Source of the DNA: Rhodocollybia butyracea
Taxonomy: Eukaryota; Basidiomycota; Agaricomycetes; Agaricales; Omphalotaceae
Assembly (NCBI GenBank): GCA_015501585.1
Contig: JADNRY010000106.1
Location: 1 to 64,000 of the forward strand
Direction of reading: 5' to 3'
Length of the DNA stretch: 64,000 nt
Under the pieces are notes generated by a model. It searched no databases and was not told the DNA's origin. It saw only the letters and a program-made list of their open reading frames with translations. This document shows positions 44,139 to 56,700 of this stretch, piece after piece (position 1 is the first letter of the stretch; every line of letters starts with the position of its first letter). A program made the translations under genes and the position numbers.

Positions 44139-44933
44139 ATGGCATCTAAAACTGCCGCCGCGGTGGTTGTGAGTACCCTTCTAAAGCGAAAAGTCAATAG
44201 TTTGGATATTCACATTGGTCAGGACTTCACCCGCATCTACACTTCTCTGGGTCTCGGAAAGGGTGTGTTATCTACTTGTGTTATTTAAATCCAATGTAGC
44301 TGACAAAAGTGTCACTACAGAGACCATTGCTGCCCTCCAAGCTTTCCGCAAACGTCACGGTGAAGCCCAGCGTATACAAGCAACCTACGCCAGCCAGCCA
44401 ACCACTGTCGACTTTGCCCACTACCGCTCTGTATTAAAGAATAAAGCTATTGTCGATGAGGCTGAAAAGCTACTAAAGGACTTCAAACCTGTCACTTACG
44501 ACGTTAGCGAACACGTCAAGGCGATTGAGGCCTTCGAGACCAAGGCCGTGCGTCCCTACCTTTCACGTGAAGAAGCTGCTGAGGAACAAATTTTTCTAGG
44601 TTGCAAAGGCAAAGGAGACAGAGGAGAAGATCGATGTCGAGCTAAAGGAGCTGCAGGCAACTCTGGCGAACATCGAGGAAGCACGTCCTTTCCAGGACCT
44701 AACTGTAAACTTCAATTGACCTGTGCTAGTGAACTTTTTCTAACCCCTGTACTACAGGTCATGGACATTGGCGAAGCTCACCCTCGTATAATCGAGACCG
44801 TTGAAACTATGATGAAGAAGGGCAAATGGACTGTACCCGGTAAGTGCAGTTGTTTCATTCTGCCAAAGGCTGGCTTTCTTACATTGCAAACGTAGGCTAC
44901 AAGGAGAAGTTTGGTGACCTCAATCTCTTGTAA
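44139..44933 (+). CDS. ATP7: Mitochondrial ATP synthase subunit d
   Basis: Subunit d is part of the peripheral stalk of the F1Fo ATP synthase in the inner mitochondrial membrane, keeping F1 from turning with the rotor. ATG at 44139 gives MASKTAAAVV, then DFTRIYTSLGLGK and ETIAALQAFRKRHGEAQR. Next are QPTTVDFAHYRSVLKNKAIV, AEKLLKDFKPVTYDVSEHVK, VAKAKETEEKIDVELKELQ and PFQDLTVMDIGEAHP, ending KEKFGDLNLL at 44933. About 173 residues, the usual size. Five introns, including one that skips an in-frame stretch (44548-44598), give a clean frame. No cleaved presequence is obvious, as in other fungi. Confidence is high because the whole length aligns by motif. Confidence 0.93.
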
Positions 44934-45851
44934 TCTGTTGTTCGCATAGAGATCCCCTGCTACAATAGATAAAATATGAAACCATCTCATCTGGCGAGTT
45001 CATCTATGCGGGTACTCTTGAAGCAATTCTCGGAAATCCTCCAGCCCTCAAGCTCTACTTATCATGGTTCTGCGTTCAACTGTTGAAGAGTCATTGTGAG
45101 GTGTTGCCACGCCCCGTTGGGACACTGACTGGAAGAAGACGTCAAAACCTCACGGGCGATGACCTCTTGTCTATCATTGAAAGGCCCGGTTGCATATGTG
45201 CTCTCAGTGCGGTATCTATGTTAGAAGAATGTGCTTGCGCGATTTCTTCCGGATGGGGCGACCGATTCTGACCTCAATCTCCCACCACCGAAAACGAGAA
45301 CATAGAAAGCATTTTGCATTTGAATCTTCGTTACCTACCACTATGCTTTTGTTAAAAAAGCATACTGTGGATGTTGTCCCTCCCTCGATGGACTTTCTCA
45401 AAAGAGGACACTTCTTCAATTCCAAACGCTGGACTCCTGCATCATATTTTGCTGGGCCAGAGATTATCTGACGAGGTCAATTCGAGCTCTAAGCTCAGGC
45501 CTCCACTCATCATCGGCCACTCTAACGCCCCATTAATATTAAACTGCGTTCGTTCTCGAAGTTTACTCAACAATTAAGTATGATCCTCAGGTCGCGATAT
45601 AGTTATTTGATTGATCTTGTCTGCGCTTGTGCATTTTCATAAGGGTTACAAAGTTACTCTGAAGCACTTTCAAGCTCAGCAACAACCTCTTCCCCAAAAA
45701 TTGTATCCTAAAATTTTCTCAAGTACTTCCAATTTCATCTCGAAGCATCAAGCAGTCTTCACGTCCCACCGAGCACAATTTCAATGTAAAGATATTTTTG
45801 GGTCAACCTACATAATCGCTTTGTACTAATACATTTCCACGTTTTGATCAT
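44934..45851. other. Convergent intergenic region, unexplained short frames
   Basis: Frames at 45083-45271 and 45190-45471 include a CSQCGIYVRRMC motif that recalls a zinc-binding pair, but no exon structure supports a gene. Confidence 0.35.
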
Positions 45852-48098
45852 CTAACATTGCTTCGCATATGTACCAGAAGAGGCGCTTCCATCTCCCTCC
45901 TGCAATTTACCGTGAGTGTGCTCTGATTTGGATGAACTGGAATGACCATGACCCAGTGCATTCAATGCGTGCATCGGAGAATCAGCCTTGGTAAGCTCCT
46001 CGGTGATTTCGATGAGATCAGTGACAAGACGGTCGACGAGCTAAAGTTTGGAAATCTTAATCCCCTGTTACTTTATCCGAAACTGTACAGGCTTACCATT
46101 TCGGTCATGTTCTCGCGGACCACGACACGCAGGATTTCGACTTGCTGGAGATCAGGAGCGAGCTCGTAGTTGGGGACGATCCAGCCCTTGCTTCTAAGTA
46201 AGACTTGGATCCTTCGGGGTACCATTAAGGAGTGTGCATATTAGTATAAATAATAGGACTGACCATTTTTGCTGAATTTCCGGATACTGCTTCTGGAAGT
46301 TATCCGAGAACCGGAACGAAACGACAGGCAACCCGGGCTCGTAGACCTGGTGAGTGACGATTGTTATCAACTTCACTAAAAAGAAATGAGCTGCCTTACG
46401 TTCACATCGTCCTCCATGCCAACAACGTCTTTGATAGCAGCCTCAACTCCCGTCTTCTTCCTATGAATGTCACTCAAGACCGTATAGTACCCGCTCTTCT
46501 CCAAGGCTCGACTCAGGACCCTCGCATTACGCAAGTCATCAAGAGCTACGTTACGGTAACCTTCAAAGCCCAGGTGAATGAGATTGAAGTACTGCGCAAT
46601 AATCGGCGCAGCAGGACGAGAAAAGTTGAGGGAGAAGGAATACTCGACTGATCCAAGATAATGCAGTTCAAAGATCAGATCTTTTGGGAGATGGGCCTTG
46701 TCTCTCCAGACGACCCAGCCAACACCGACATCTGCATCAGGACATGTTAGACTAGTTGAAAATCACAGATGGTTACGATTTACATGCTAATCCGAATTTA
46801 TGGCCAGAAGTGTTGATGGAAACTACACGGGGAAGCTTGAAATCCCATTCAAGCTGGGGAGTAGCGAATGGTGCGACAAACCCTCCCGACGCGCCGTCCA
46901 CTGAAGCAATATCAGTATTAAGGCTACAGTCTGTGGCTCGACGCTTACCATGGATTGGTACAAAATTGCCAGTTTTAGCCTCGTACTCGTCGAGCAAGTC
47001 GGACATTTCCTTCACGGGCTCGTAATGACCTATGTTCATTGAACATGAGTACTAGTCCCGACATAGTTGGCAGACCCTATCTTCACCAGTGTAAGTCGAT
47101 CCAAGAATGACCTACGAACATTGATGAGTGGATCACAAAAAGGCAATGCGGATTCCAACTCACAAAGACACCAATAGTGTTCTCGTCGACAAAGTCCATG
47201 GCCTTTTTGGGATCGAGGCGGTACTTGCTCTCGACGGAGATTGGGACAAGACGACATTCCACATCAAAGTATCGGGCAAACTTTTCGAGAGCGACCTGAG
47301 CGTTTGCGCCCATAACAATGTTGGGTCTATACAGATCGGATTAGGACGCGACACGGCACTGGTAACACGATTGCCGTACCCTGGTTCGTGAATGCTTTTA
47401 CCAGCAGCCTTTCGCTTGTCCTGCCAAATACGCTTCATAGCAAGACCTCCGAGTTGGATGGCTTCAGAAGAGCCGGTGGTCGCGGTCCCGATGGCCTGTT
47501 TTGCAGACGGCGCGTGCCACAAATCAGCGAGAATGGAGACGCAACGAGTATGCAAGTGTTCTGCAACAGATATCAGACTGGATAGAGACTAAACAAAATG
47601 GTAGGTACGTGTTGCGGGGTACTCATCGGTATCGATGAGGTTTTTCGTCATATTCTCTTGCATGAGCTTGTCAGCTTGTTCTGGCATCCATGTATGGACG
47701 AAACTCGCGAGGTTAAGGATGGGCGAACCATCTGTGAGTCGAGTAAATATTTGAGATAGTGACAGTGTGGGATGAATTACCTAGAGCGAGCTCATCGTGA
47801 ATAAGCTGGTAAGCAGCATCGGCATCGATACCCTTTGATGCGATGTGATATTTGGGAATAGGCTCGGTGCCATAGCGAGCTCCATACGAGTGGTGGATAG
47901 TGTTGGAATCGGTCCCGGTAAGCTTGTGGTGTTTGGATTTTTTATCCTGTAAAATGAACGTTGTTTATCTCTTGATCAGATAACTTTAGCTGGACCTACA
48001 TGAGAGTCTTGCATGAGACGATCGGCATTGACGTGCTGAAAGGTGAATGAGAAGATATACAAGAAGAAAATCTTAGAGAGTACCTTTGAGAGAGCCAT
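45852..48098 (-). CDS. GAD1: Glutamate decarboxylase (PLP-dependent)
   Basis: Converts L-glutamate to GABA and CO2 in the cytosol, the entry to the GABA shunt and part of oxidative-stress tolerance in fungi. ATG at 48098 gives [17 protein letters not shown]. Then come [72 protein letters not shown] and [15 protein letters not shown] (the conserved aspartate of PLP enzymes). The PLP lysine is in [17 protein letters not shown]. Further on are [16 protein letters not shown] and a C-terminus ending TYAKQC at 45852. All exon junctions are in frame. It diverges from the bestrophin-like gene over 485 bp, a region that should hold both promoters. The gene symbol follows yeast usage. Confidence 0.92.
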
Positions 48099-48583
48099 GG
48101 TGGTTGAGAGCAAGTGTTGTTGGTAGTGAGATGTTTTATATCCTCAGGCCGCCCATGTATTATTATATGTCGTCATCAAGTGTTCCCAAAATAGAAATAT
48201 CCAATAAACTTATAATAGACTAAGTTAGCAACGCACATATCATCGTGCATCATAAGCCCCATATTCTGGGCCACAATCTGGGGTGTTCTTTGGAACTTTT
48301 CGTGCTCCAATTGAACCAATTCACATAGCAACGTGTATAGCTAGTGCCTCAAGGTCTCTCAAGGTACCCGAGATCTAGAAAATCATAAGAGAAAAGCAGG
48401 CAAGTCACTGGACGAGACAGGCCTAGCTGAACGATCAAGAAAGATCCAAGGGTAATGGGTTTGAGGAGCAAAGAGGCAGCTGCTCCTGGAGACTATTCAG
48501 AACTCAATGACGCGAGAACAAGGCACTTAGGCGCTGAATTGACTTTTGGCGCTTAAAGAGGCTATGGTCCGTCATCGCTCTTA
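48099..48583. promoter_or_regulatory. Divergent promoter region between GAD and the bestrophin-like gene
   Basis: 485 bp between two start codons on opposite strands. TTATTATATG lies near 48160 on the GAD side. No named operator was recognised. Confidence 0.4.
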
Positions 48584-50507
48584 ATGTCTTCCTCGATGTC
48601 AGGGACAACTGGGAGTGCCAAGCGCTCTCTAACCTCTATGCTCCCATCTCTTAAGGTAAGTAGGATACTATCACAACTTTTCTTTCTTCTTCTACTCAAC
48701 ACACACTGTCAGCCAAAAAGGAAGCATCTCCGCAAGGTCAGTACATCAAGTGCAGCTTTTTCTCTTCTTTTCATTATCAAACGTCATTCATAGTACTCCT
48801 GGCTCCCTGATGTCTTCCGAATTAAAGGCAGCGTATGCGATACTTCCAAGTTGCACATCTTCTACGTTCCCTCAAATTCATTCGCAGGTCGTCAAACGCA
48901 TTTTCTGGCCTGTCACGACGAACACCTTGTTTGCTACGGCTATCGCATATGCATGGTCCCAAGGGTATCGTGTTGTACTGACCAATTCAATCGTGCCTTT
49001 GCTCTCTGTTGTCGTACGTGCTCTTTCAAGCTCACATTGCTCTGGGACCAACAGTATTTAGGTTGGTTTGATTTTGGTGTTCAGGTGTGTTGCTGCAAAT
49101 TACGCGTCTTATTCAAAATTAAACTATATTCTAGGAATGGGTGCGTGAATTGGATGGACTTTTAACATCAAATCCTACAATAATGCTGCAGGAGCTCATA
49201 TGACCGCTTTTGGGAAGGCCGCAAGTCCTTCGCTAGTGTGACTTCCAACGTCCGCAATCTCTCTCGGCAAATATGGGTCAACGTTGCTCCCCAGCCGGCA
49301 GATCAAGAACCCCTAAATAAGAAAGGCAAAAATCTTACGCTAACAGCATCTCAACTTTATCGTATCAAGTCTGAAGCACTGCATCTCTGTCTCGCCTTTC
49401 CCTTTGCTGTAAAGCACTATCTCCGCGGCGAAGACGGCCTTAATTGGAGTGACTATCAGGATGTTCTACCAAAAAATTTCGCGCGTTTTGACGAAATTGG
49501 GTATCAAAAATCAAAGACCGACTTGACGAACTCGTATCAGTCTATCACTACGGTCAACCACTCTAGTGGACGAACATCACCAGATTTAGGTAAAGGTGAT
49601 GCTACCAAACGCGTTCGTCCCAAGCGCAGCAAACAGAATCTTGCCGGTCAATCTACACCGCTCCTAGCTGACATGCACCGGACTGTGGAATTCCGCCCTT
49701 TTGCTGATAATGTCTCTTTGCCTCTACCCCTGATGTAAGGAGTTTACTCTCATCTTTCGTTCTAGTCACGTTCTAGTCACTCATACATTCTACCAGTATT
49801 GCCCATGAACTCTCACGTTTGCTATTCTTCTTCAGGCGAGAGGGCCTGTTGGAAACTGTCGGTCCCGCAGGAACCAATGCTATGAATGGCTTGTAAGCAC
49901 CTCCTTTACTCACTCTTGGAAAAAATAACGTTTGCAGAGTCCAGAGTATGGTTGATAATATGACTGCCATGGAACGAATAGCCAACACCCCAATTCCTAT
50001 ATCTTGTACGTGTCTCTTAATCACTCCATCCGTCCTTACTCATGTATCCTTCAGATGGTATTCATTTGAAGCAATGTGTAACTCTCTATCTGTTTGCTCT
50101 TCCGCTGACACTGGTCAACGACCTTGGTTGGATGACCGTCCCTATCGTGACTGTTGTCGCGTTCACTTTCATGGGCATAGAAGGGATTGCCGATGAAATA
50201 GAGATGCCTTTCGGTATGGTTTTTCTGTGTTTGTTATTTGACTATGCAACTGAAAATTCCAGGTAACGACCCCGCTGACCTGCCACTTGGTGAGTTCACA
50301 GAGGTCTGCGTCTAATTCATCTATAGCTCAAATATCCTCGTTCAGATCGTTACTGTCAAGATTTGAAAGAAGAGATCTTGTACGTGTAACTTGTCGTAGC
50401 AATGGCATGCACCTCCCCGCTCATCGTTCTGTAGGTATATGATCGAAAGGCTTCCAGAGTCCGGAGAAGGAATATACGGCTACGACGATGGCGAAGGAGA
50501 TGATTGA
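48584..50507 (+). CDS. Bestrophin-like (UPF0187) membrane channel protein
   Basis: The bestrophin/UPF0187 family forms anion channels. ATG at 48584 (MSSSMSGTTGSAKR) is followed by a 24-nt exon (PKRKHLRK). Then come YSWLPDVFRIKGS, VVKRIFWPVTTNTLFATAIA, NSIVPLLSVVVGLILVFRNG and SSYDRFWEGRKSFASV, the family signature. Later parts are IKSEALHLCLAFPFAVKHYL, a hydrophilic loop (KRVRPKRSKQNLAGQ), NGLVQSMVDNMTAMERIANT, YGIHLKQCVTLYLFALPLTL, VTVVAFTFMGIEGIADEIE and MPFGNDPADLPLD. It ends in an acidic tail at 50507. Four or so membrane segments are visible. A 6-nt micro-exon at 49135-49140 is needed to read the signature. Ion and location are not predictable. Confidence 0.87.
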
Positions 50508-50575
50508 CATGTTTACGCGGTTTTTGACGACTTCACGATTTGGTTATGAACAACATACATAATTTAAATCTATAG

Positions 50576-51566
50576 TTACTGGAATTCTGGTAAACAGAAC
50601 TCTCCGGGTCCGTAAGGCTGGAAGAATGTTGGTTTCTAGTATTAAAACGGATAAACGATCATACCTTTGTTGTAAGAGTAGTGAGTCCAGCCGAGTTCTC
50701 GCTTGTTTGGCGTCCACTCTGGGGACCAGGTTTGGGCTTCTGACCTTTTGCAAAAGCACCCAGTATCGATTTGGTAGTCGCGGGAGTCAAGTCCTCCTGC
50801 ACAAGATGATAAGGTAATGCAAAACATGAAAGAATAGCGCAGGAACTCACATAAAAGTCATCCCCAACAACCATCATCGGAGCGTTACTGCAAGCACCCT
50901 GACATTCAACCTCAATAACGGTAAACTTGCCATCCTTCGTTGTCTGTCCCGGTTTAATCCCGCCCAGTTCGCTACACACGGTCTTCAGGATTTCGCCAGA
51001 GCCTCGAAGCGCACACGGAGTGGTTGTACAGACTTGAACAAAGTTTTCGCCAATGGGTTCCCTATACAAGGTTTGAAATTGCCAGGAGAGAACATCCGAG
51101 GGTATACGTACCGGTTGAACATGGTGTAGAAAGTCGCGACCTCATAGACTCGCATGGGAGGCATTTCCAGAAGATTTGCAACATAGTTCATCACACTGAT
51201 ACTGGTCCAGCCTTTATTCTGCCTTTGCCCGAGATCAAGGAGAGGAATGACAGCAGCCTTTTTGTACTGTGGGGGATAACGCTTGATGATTTCTTGTGCA
51301 CGCTTCATATTGGCGGCATCGAATTCGAATGGAATCTGAGATGAGATGAGAGAACGGTATAGCCTGGCAATTTGGTTGCTGAATTGACCTTTGGGTTGTT
51401 ATACGGTGTGTCCCGGTGCTACGGAATGTCCAGTGAGTGTTTAGACGAAGATTTTGAGCTGACTTACAATGAATAAGGCATCAGAACGTCTCGAGCAGGT
51501 GGAAGATATAAACCTCTTTGCAGAGAGAGTTCTGTGAGAGACCTGCCGAGGAAGCCTTGCAAGCAT
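50576..51566 (-). CDS. NADH:ubiquinone oxidoreductase 24-kDa subunit (NDUFV2 type)
   Basis: This subunit sits in the N-module of mitochondrial complex I and holds 2Fe-2S cluster N1a. ATG at 51566 begins a basic, Ser/Arg-rich mitochondrial presequence ([19 protein letters not shown]). Then follow [50 protein letters not shown] and [18 protein letters not shown]. The cluster ligands are in VQVCTTTPC (C-x4-C) and [15 protein letters not shown] (C-x3-C). The C-terminus ends [14 protein letters not shown] at 50576. About 260 residues, the family norm. Introns are in frame. It shares a 132-bp divergent promoter with TAF10. Confidence 0.94.
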
Positions 51567-51698
51567 TTTGTGAGGAAGAAGGACAGACTGTAGAGCCAAT
51601 TCACTTGACACGTGATCTCAACGCTCTTGCTTTTGCTTTTCACCACGTTCAATACGTTCAAAGTTTGAGCTATCCTACGCGCTTTATTTCTACTTGAA
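51567..51698. promoter_or_regulatory. 132-bp bidirectional promoter with CCAAT and CACGTG boxes
   Basis: The start codons of the complex I subunit (minus) and TAF10 (plus) are 132 bp apart. CCAAT lies at 51596-51600, the consensus of the HAP/NF-Y complex that controls respiratory genes in fungi. CACGTG (51609-51614) is a bHLH E-box. Use of either site is inferred. Confidence 0.55.
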
Positions 51699-52306
51699 AT
51701 GTCGAACACGCCGATTCCTTATCCTTTGCCTTCCGACGTTGGCCAATCACAACCAATTGCGAGCTCATCATCTGGCCCAGCAGCCTCATCGTCAACAGCA
51801 GGGATATCAGGGACAGGGCAATCACGACAAGAGGCCGAAGATGCACGAAAGGACAGGACATTGGCGGAGTTTATGCTCATGCTGGACGATTATGAGCCAC
51901 TGGTAAATGCGTTCAAAGCGAGCCGGATGAACTAAAAGACTAACGATACTTAGATTCCAAATGAAGTGACGGATTACTATCTTCAGAAAGTTGGCTTCGA
52001 GTGCGAGGACCCAAGATTGTGTGTCCCTTTTGATTCCGCTTACTATCATCACTAAACTCTTTTTACAGAAAACGTCTTCTATCTCTCGCTGCCCAGAAAT
52101 TTGTTTCTGATATCGCTGCTGATGCCTTTCAACATGCTCGAATTCGGACGAATGCTGCTGGAGGAAGAGCAAGGACCAATCAGCCTCTTTATGGTGGCCC
52201 TGGTTCATTAAAGGACCGAACACGGACAACACTGACGATGGACGATCTGAGCGCGGCGCTGCAGGAGTATGGAATTAACGCGAGGAAGCCTGATTATTAT
52301 CTTTAA
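51699..52306 (+). CDS. TAF10: TFIID/SAGA subunit TAF10
   Basis: TAF10 is a histone-fold subunit shared by TFIID and SAGA, needed for RNA polymerase II transcription. ATG at 51699 gives MSNTPIPYPLPSDVGQSQ and a Ser/Gly-rich linker. The TAF10 domain follows: RTLAEFMLMLDDYEPLIPNE, VTDYYLQKVGFECEDPRLKR, LLSLAAQKFVSDIAADAFQH, TTLTMDDLSAALQEYGINAR and the conserved end KPDYYL at 52306. Two introns (from the GTAAATG after CCACTG, and from the GTGTGT after AGATT) keep the frame. About 169 residues. A loop insertion rich in Ala/Gly/Arg lies between helices, as in other fungi. Confidence 0.94.
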
Positions 52307-53733
52307 TATGGCCATGGTTGGTGTTCTGTATCCAGACTTTAGATTTGTACTGATGATTCGTAGAACGATATGTAGACCTGGTTCACAGTTGCATGTATAT
52401 ATATATATTATTTTCTGAAGGTCTACTTGTCGAAGTGCTCAAGGAAAACATCATCCACGTTCTGTCTGTGGTTGAGAGGACTGTCTAATCGTTTGTGCAG
52501 TATTTCAGTGCCTCGAGCCGCGAGAATTGGGGCCTCGGGAGCCTCAGTCTCTGCTTGGTCAGCTACACTACTAATGATCAAAGTGTGTACATGCACTGAG
52601 TTTTCTTGACTTCCTCGCTCGTGTCTTGAGTACTACCCCATTTTTGACAGCTCCTATCTTTTCAATATTCAGTTTTGTACCAGATTGATCATAACGCTCT
52701 TCAGCAGTCCCCGGAGAAGGACCAACGACTATACCAGCGTCCTAACCCAGTTGTCACATTCCTCTTTCGGAGTCAGAGAACCTGATTATTGTGTTATGAC
52801 CTAGAAGGAACACTAGCTCCGATATTGAAGTCGTTTCTTTGTTGGCTATCTGTTACAGTTTGTCTTCTTGCCAAGTCATTGGGCGATGCGAAAACTAACG
52901 AGTCATCTTGGCGACTGGGTATGGCGTTTCGTAGGTACAGCTTTGGCATTTCTGACTTTGTAATACCTTGTTTACTTTATTTACTACACCCCAACTCAAC
53001 GTCTTAATATCTTGATTAGACTTGAGTTTCTTGATCGCCAAGATTTTCCATGATTGAGTCAACTGAGGTACCTTGGTCGCGGAAGGGTCGAATGGGTAAA
53101 GTCTGCGCTATGGTGGAATCGTTGTTGATTTGGCCGGATCCTTGCTGAGCGTCGAAATAATTTTGGAGGGATGGTTTGGACCACATCGAAAGGTAGAAAT
53201 CGAATTCGCTCTTTTAACCAGTTGTATTAGCTGCAGATGTATTCCTTTGGGTGCGTTAATACAGATTGAAATGGTTGCTCTGATTGCTACAAGTATTTAT
53301 GCGCGCAGTGCTGGCATTCGACATTGAGCTGCACATATTATCAGGAGGACAGCAAAGTTACTGCGGTAACTTGAGGCAGTGAATGCGCAGACTCTTGCGG
53401 CTTGCCAAGTCCTGTAGTGCTTGGCCCAAAAAAACAATTCGGTCGAATTCTCTAAAGAAACCTGGCTAGAATTGTGTGAAAGAAAGTCTAAACTCAAAGT
53501 TCGCCACGCTATATTTCCTTGGATAAATATCGATACCACTCAGGAGGAGCAAATGTGGAGGCTGATTACGTCATTTGCACAGCTAACTGAATTTGGCAGG
53601 CAACGGCGGTAACGCTGTTGCTCTTGCCTTGTTTTTCTTATAATCTGACTTTTTAACGTTTCTACTTCTATTACAATACCGGAATCTCAATAGTGCTGCT
53701 AAAGAAGCCAAGAAAGTCAAGAAAGCCAGAATA
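52307..53733. other. Long intergenic region before chitin synthase
   Basis: 1.4 kb without a supported gene. Short plus frames (52427-52609, 52789-53007 and 53130-53327) have no motif. It includes (AT)n near 52396-52408 and probably long regulatory DNA of the chitin synthase gene. Confidence 0.45.
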
Positions 53734-56700
53734 ATGTCTCGTTACCCAGAGGTTTATTGTTTCTTTCACAATTCATGTTCATGAAATTTAACCCCTCATC
53801 GTATTTAGGCCGACGAAGCTCAGCATGGACATTACAACGATGGATATTTGCCACACTCAAGTGGAACACCTTCTCCTTACGAACATTACGAACAGCCTCT
53901 TGCTCAGGCTTCTCATTTCGATCCATACGCTCCTCCTGCCGGCCATTATGCTCAGCCACCAGGTTCAACTTTTTACGGAGGTCCCGTAGATGCTTACGGT
54001 GCTCCTATACATTCTCCTCCGCCTCCCAATTTTCTGCCTCCTCTCGGTGCCCCAGTCCACACTCCCCAGACACATGACTACTTAACCTCTCCTCCTCCAC
54101 CGCCTAATGCCTATCATACCCCCTACGCACTTCACGATGATGGCTTCAACTCCCGCCCCTATGCTGATGGTCTGTGCGTCTCTACTATAAGATGTAGGTA
54201 TGTTGATAACCGTCTACAGATGAACCACAATCCCTTGGAGACGAAGATGGTGATATTCCACTCCTGAGACGGGACTCCCGGAGTAGTGGCATGGGTATCA
54301 CAATTCCTGACCATAATCCCACCGGAGGTGAATATGCTAGCGGTGGTTTAGGTGGTGATTTTGTCAACGTCGATGCTCCTATACCAGGAGCGTACAATCG
54401 AGATTGGGAAGACGAAGGCGGCGAAAATCACAATATTAAATATGGAAAAATTCCTCAGAGAGTACCTCGACGGTACAAGACAATCAAGAAGGTCGAGTAA
54501 GTATCTCATCACTTGCATCTTCCCCTTTTCTTTGACTCTGGTTCTAGACTCTTCCATGGCAACTTTGTCATTGATTCGCCAGTGCCGACAAAGTTGCTCT
54601 CATTATCAGGTCTTCCTGCGGATACCGCAAGCCTTGACAGGGAGTTTACTCACATGCGTTATAGCGCCGCTACCTGCGATCCCAATGATTTCAAAGACAG
54701 CGGGTCAGTAGCACTTCTGTTTTCTATGTCTGTCTTAATCTCCTCTTTCTCCAGATTCACCCTCCGTCAAGTCCATTACGATCCACCACGTCGAACGGAG
54801 CTGTTCATTGTTTTGACCATGTACAATGAAGATGAAGTACTTTTCACGCGTTCAATGCAAGGTGTATTCAAGAATATCGCTCATCTTTGTAAACGTGATC
54901 GGAGTAAAACTTGGGGTAAAGATGGCTGGAAGAAAGTCGTCGTTTGTATCGTTAGCGATGGGCGAACAAAGGTAGATTTAACCTGTTGAAAATCAGGAGG
55001 CACGTAGTGATTGGGGGTCATAGATTAACTCGCGAACTCTTTCGGTCATCGCAGGAATGGGATGCTACCAGGATGGTATCGCCAAGAACTTCGTTAACCG
55101 TATTCCGGTGCAAGCCCATGTATATGAATACACTACACACAGTAAGCCTTTACCTATGTTTTGCTGAAGCGACGTATCGACGGCCGTTGCAGTTTCAATC
55201 TCCCCGTCATTAAAGATCGAAGGTGCCGAAAAGAATCATGTACCGATTCAAGTGATCTTTTGCTTGAAGGAGAAGAATCAGAAAAAGGTTCGATAATCTG
55301 TTAGTTTGACTTTCATCGCTCTCATATCCGTCATAGATCAATTCCCATCGATGGTTCTTCAACGCTTTTGGACCAGTCCTCAATCCTAACGTCTGTGTTC
55401 TACTTGATGTTGGTACGATGCCTGGGCCTACAAGTATCTACCATTTGTGGAAGGTAAGTTTTCAAGTAATCAATATTCGTTGTATTTTTAATCCCCAACT
55501 CACAGGCATTCGATATCAACTCCAACGTCGGTGGCGCCTGTGGTGAGATCGTTGCTCTCAAGGGTAAATTAGGTGTCAATCTACTCAACCCATTGGGTTC
55601 GTGTTAAACGTTCTACTTTCACCTTCGGTCTAACATTATTTTCTAGTTGCGGCTCAAAACTTTGAGTACAAGATGTCCAACATTCTCGATAAACCTCTAG
55701 AATCTGTCTTTGGATACATTACTGTCCTACCGGGTGCATTCTCTGCATATCGGTACATCGCATTACAAAACGATGCCAAAGGCGAAGGCCCGTTGCAAAA
55801 GTACTTCTTGGGTGAAAAGATGGTAAGACCGTCCTGCTTTTGCATATGTTTGTCTCGTGCTTAATCACCTTATCTAGCATGGTGCAAACGCAGACATATT
55901 TACTGCAAACATGTATCTTGCTGAGGATCGTATTCTCTGTTGGGAGCTCGTTTCGAAGCGGGGCGGTAGTTGGATTCTACACTACGTCAAAAGCGCGTAC
56001 GCTATTACCGATGTTCCTGATCAGGTACATCTGTTCTTTACTTCCGGTGGAACAAACCCGCTTACCGCTTTCACAGGTTCCGGAGCTGATATCTCAACGT
56101 CGTCGTTGGCTCAATGGTTCTTTCTTCGCCGGTGTCCACTCGACTATTCACTTTTACTACATATACCGGAGCGCACATTCCTTTATTAGGAAATTTTGGA
56201 TTCATGTAGAAATGGTCTATCAGACGTTCAATCTAATATTCAGTTGGTTCGCACTGGTAAGTCCAGAATCTGGAGCGCAATTCTCCCAAGCTGATTACTC
56301 TATGTAACAGGCCAACTATTACATTGCTTTCACTATCCTTTCTCAATCTCTGGAAGATACGCAGTTCCATCTTGGCACTGGTATCAAAGTTGCCAATGCC
56401 ATTCTCAACTACTTTTACCTCGGCTTGCTCGTTATGTGCTTCTTGTTGAGTTTGGGAAACCGACCCCAAGGTAGTAAAAAGGCCTTCACCATGGCGTTAA
56501 TTGGCTTTGGATTCATCACAATATACATGACGGTACTTGCTGAGTGTTCAACGTTAACGCAATCGCTCATCGGTTTCTCATAGGTTGCTGCGGTCTTGCT
56601 GGTTGTCGACGGGATAAAAAATCTTGAAAACACATCGGGGCCACTTACTCTTAATAGCTTATTCACGGATGCTATCTTCAGAGATATTGTCATCAGTTTG

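Noticed and set aside
45190..45260. Zinc-ribbon-like CSQCG...C motif in the ATP7-GAD interval
   Set aside because: Single short frame without a second convincing Cys pair or exon structure.
46700..46800. GC-AG intron in glutamate decarboxylase after GGATTA
   Set aside because: A normal GTAAAT donor four bases downstream gives a correct frame (FGLAYVGVGW).
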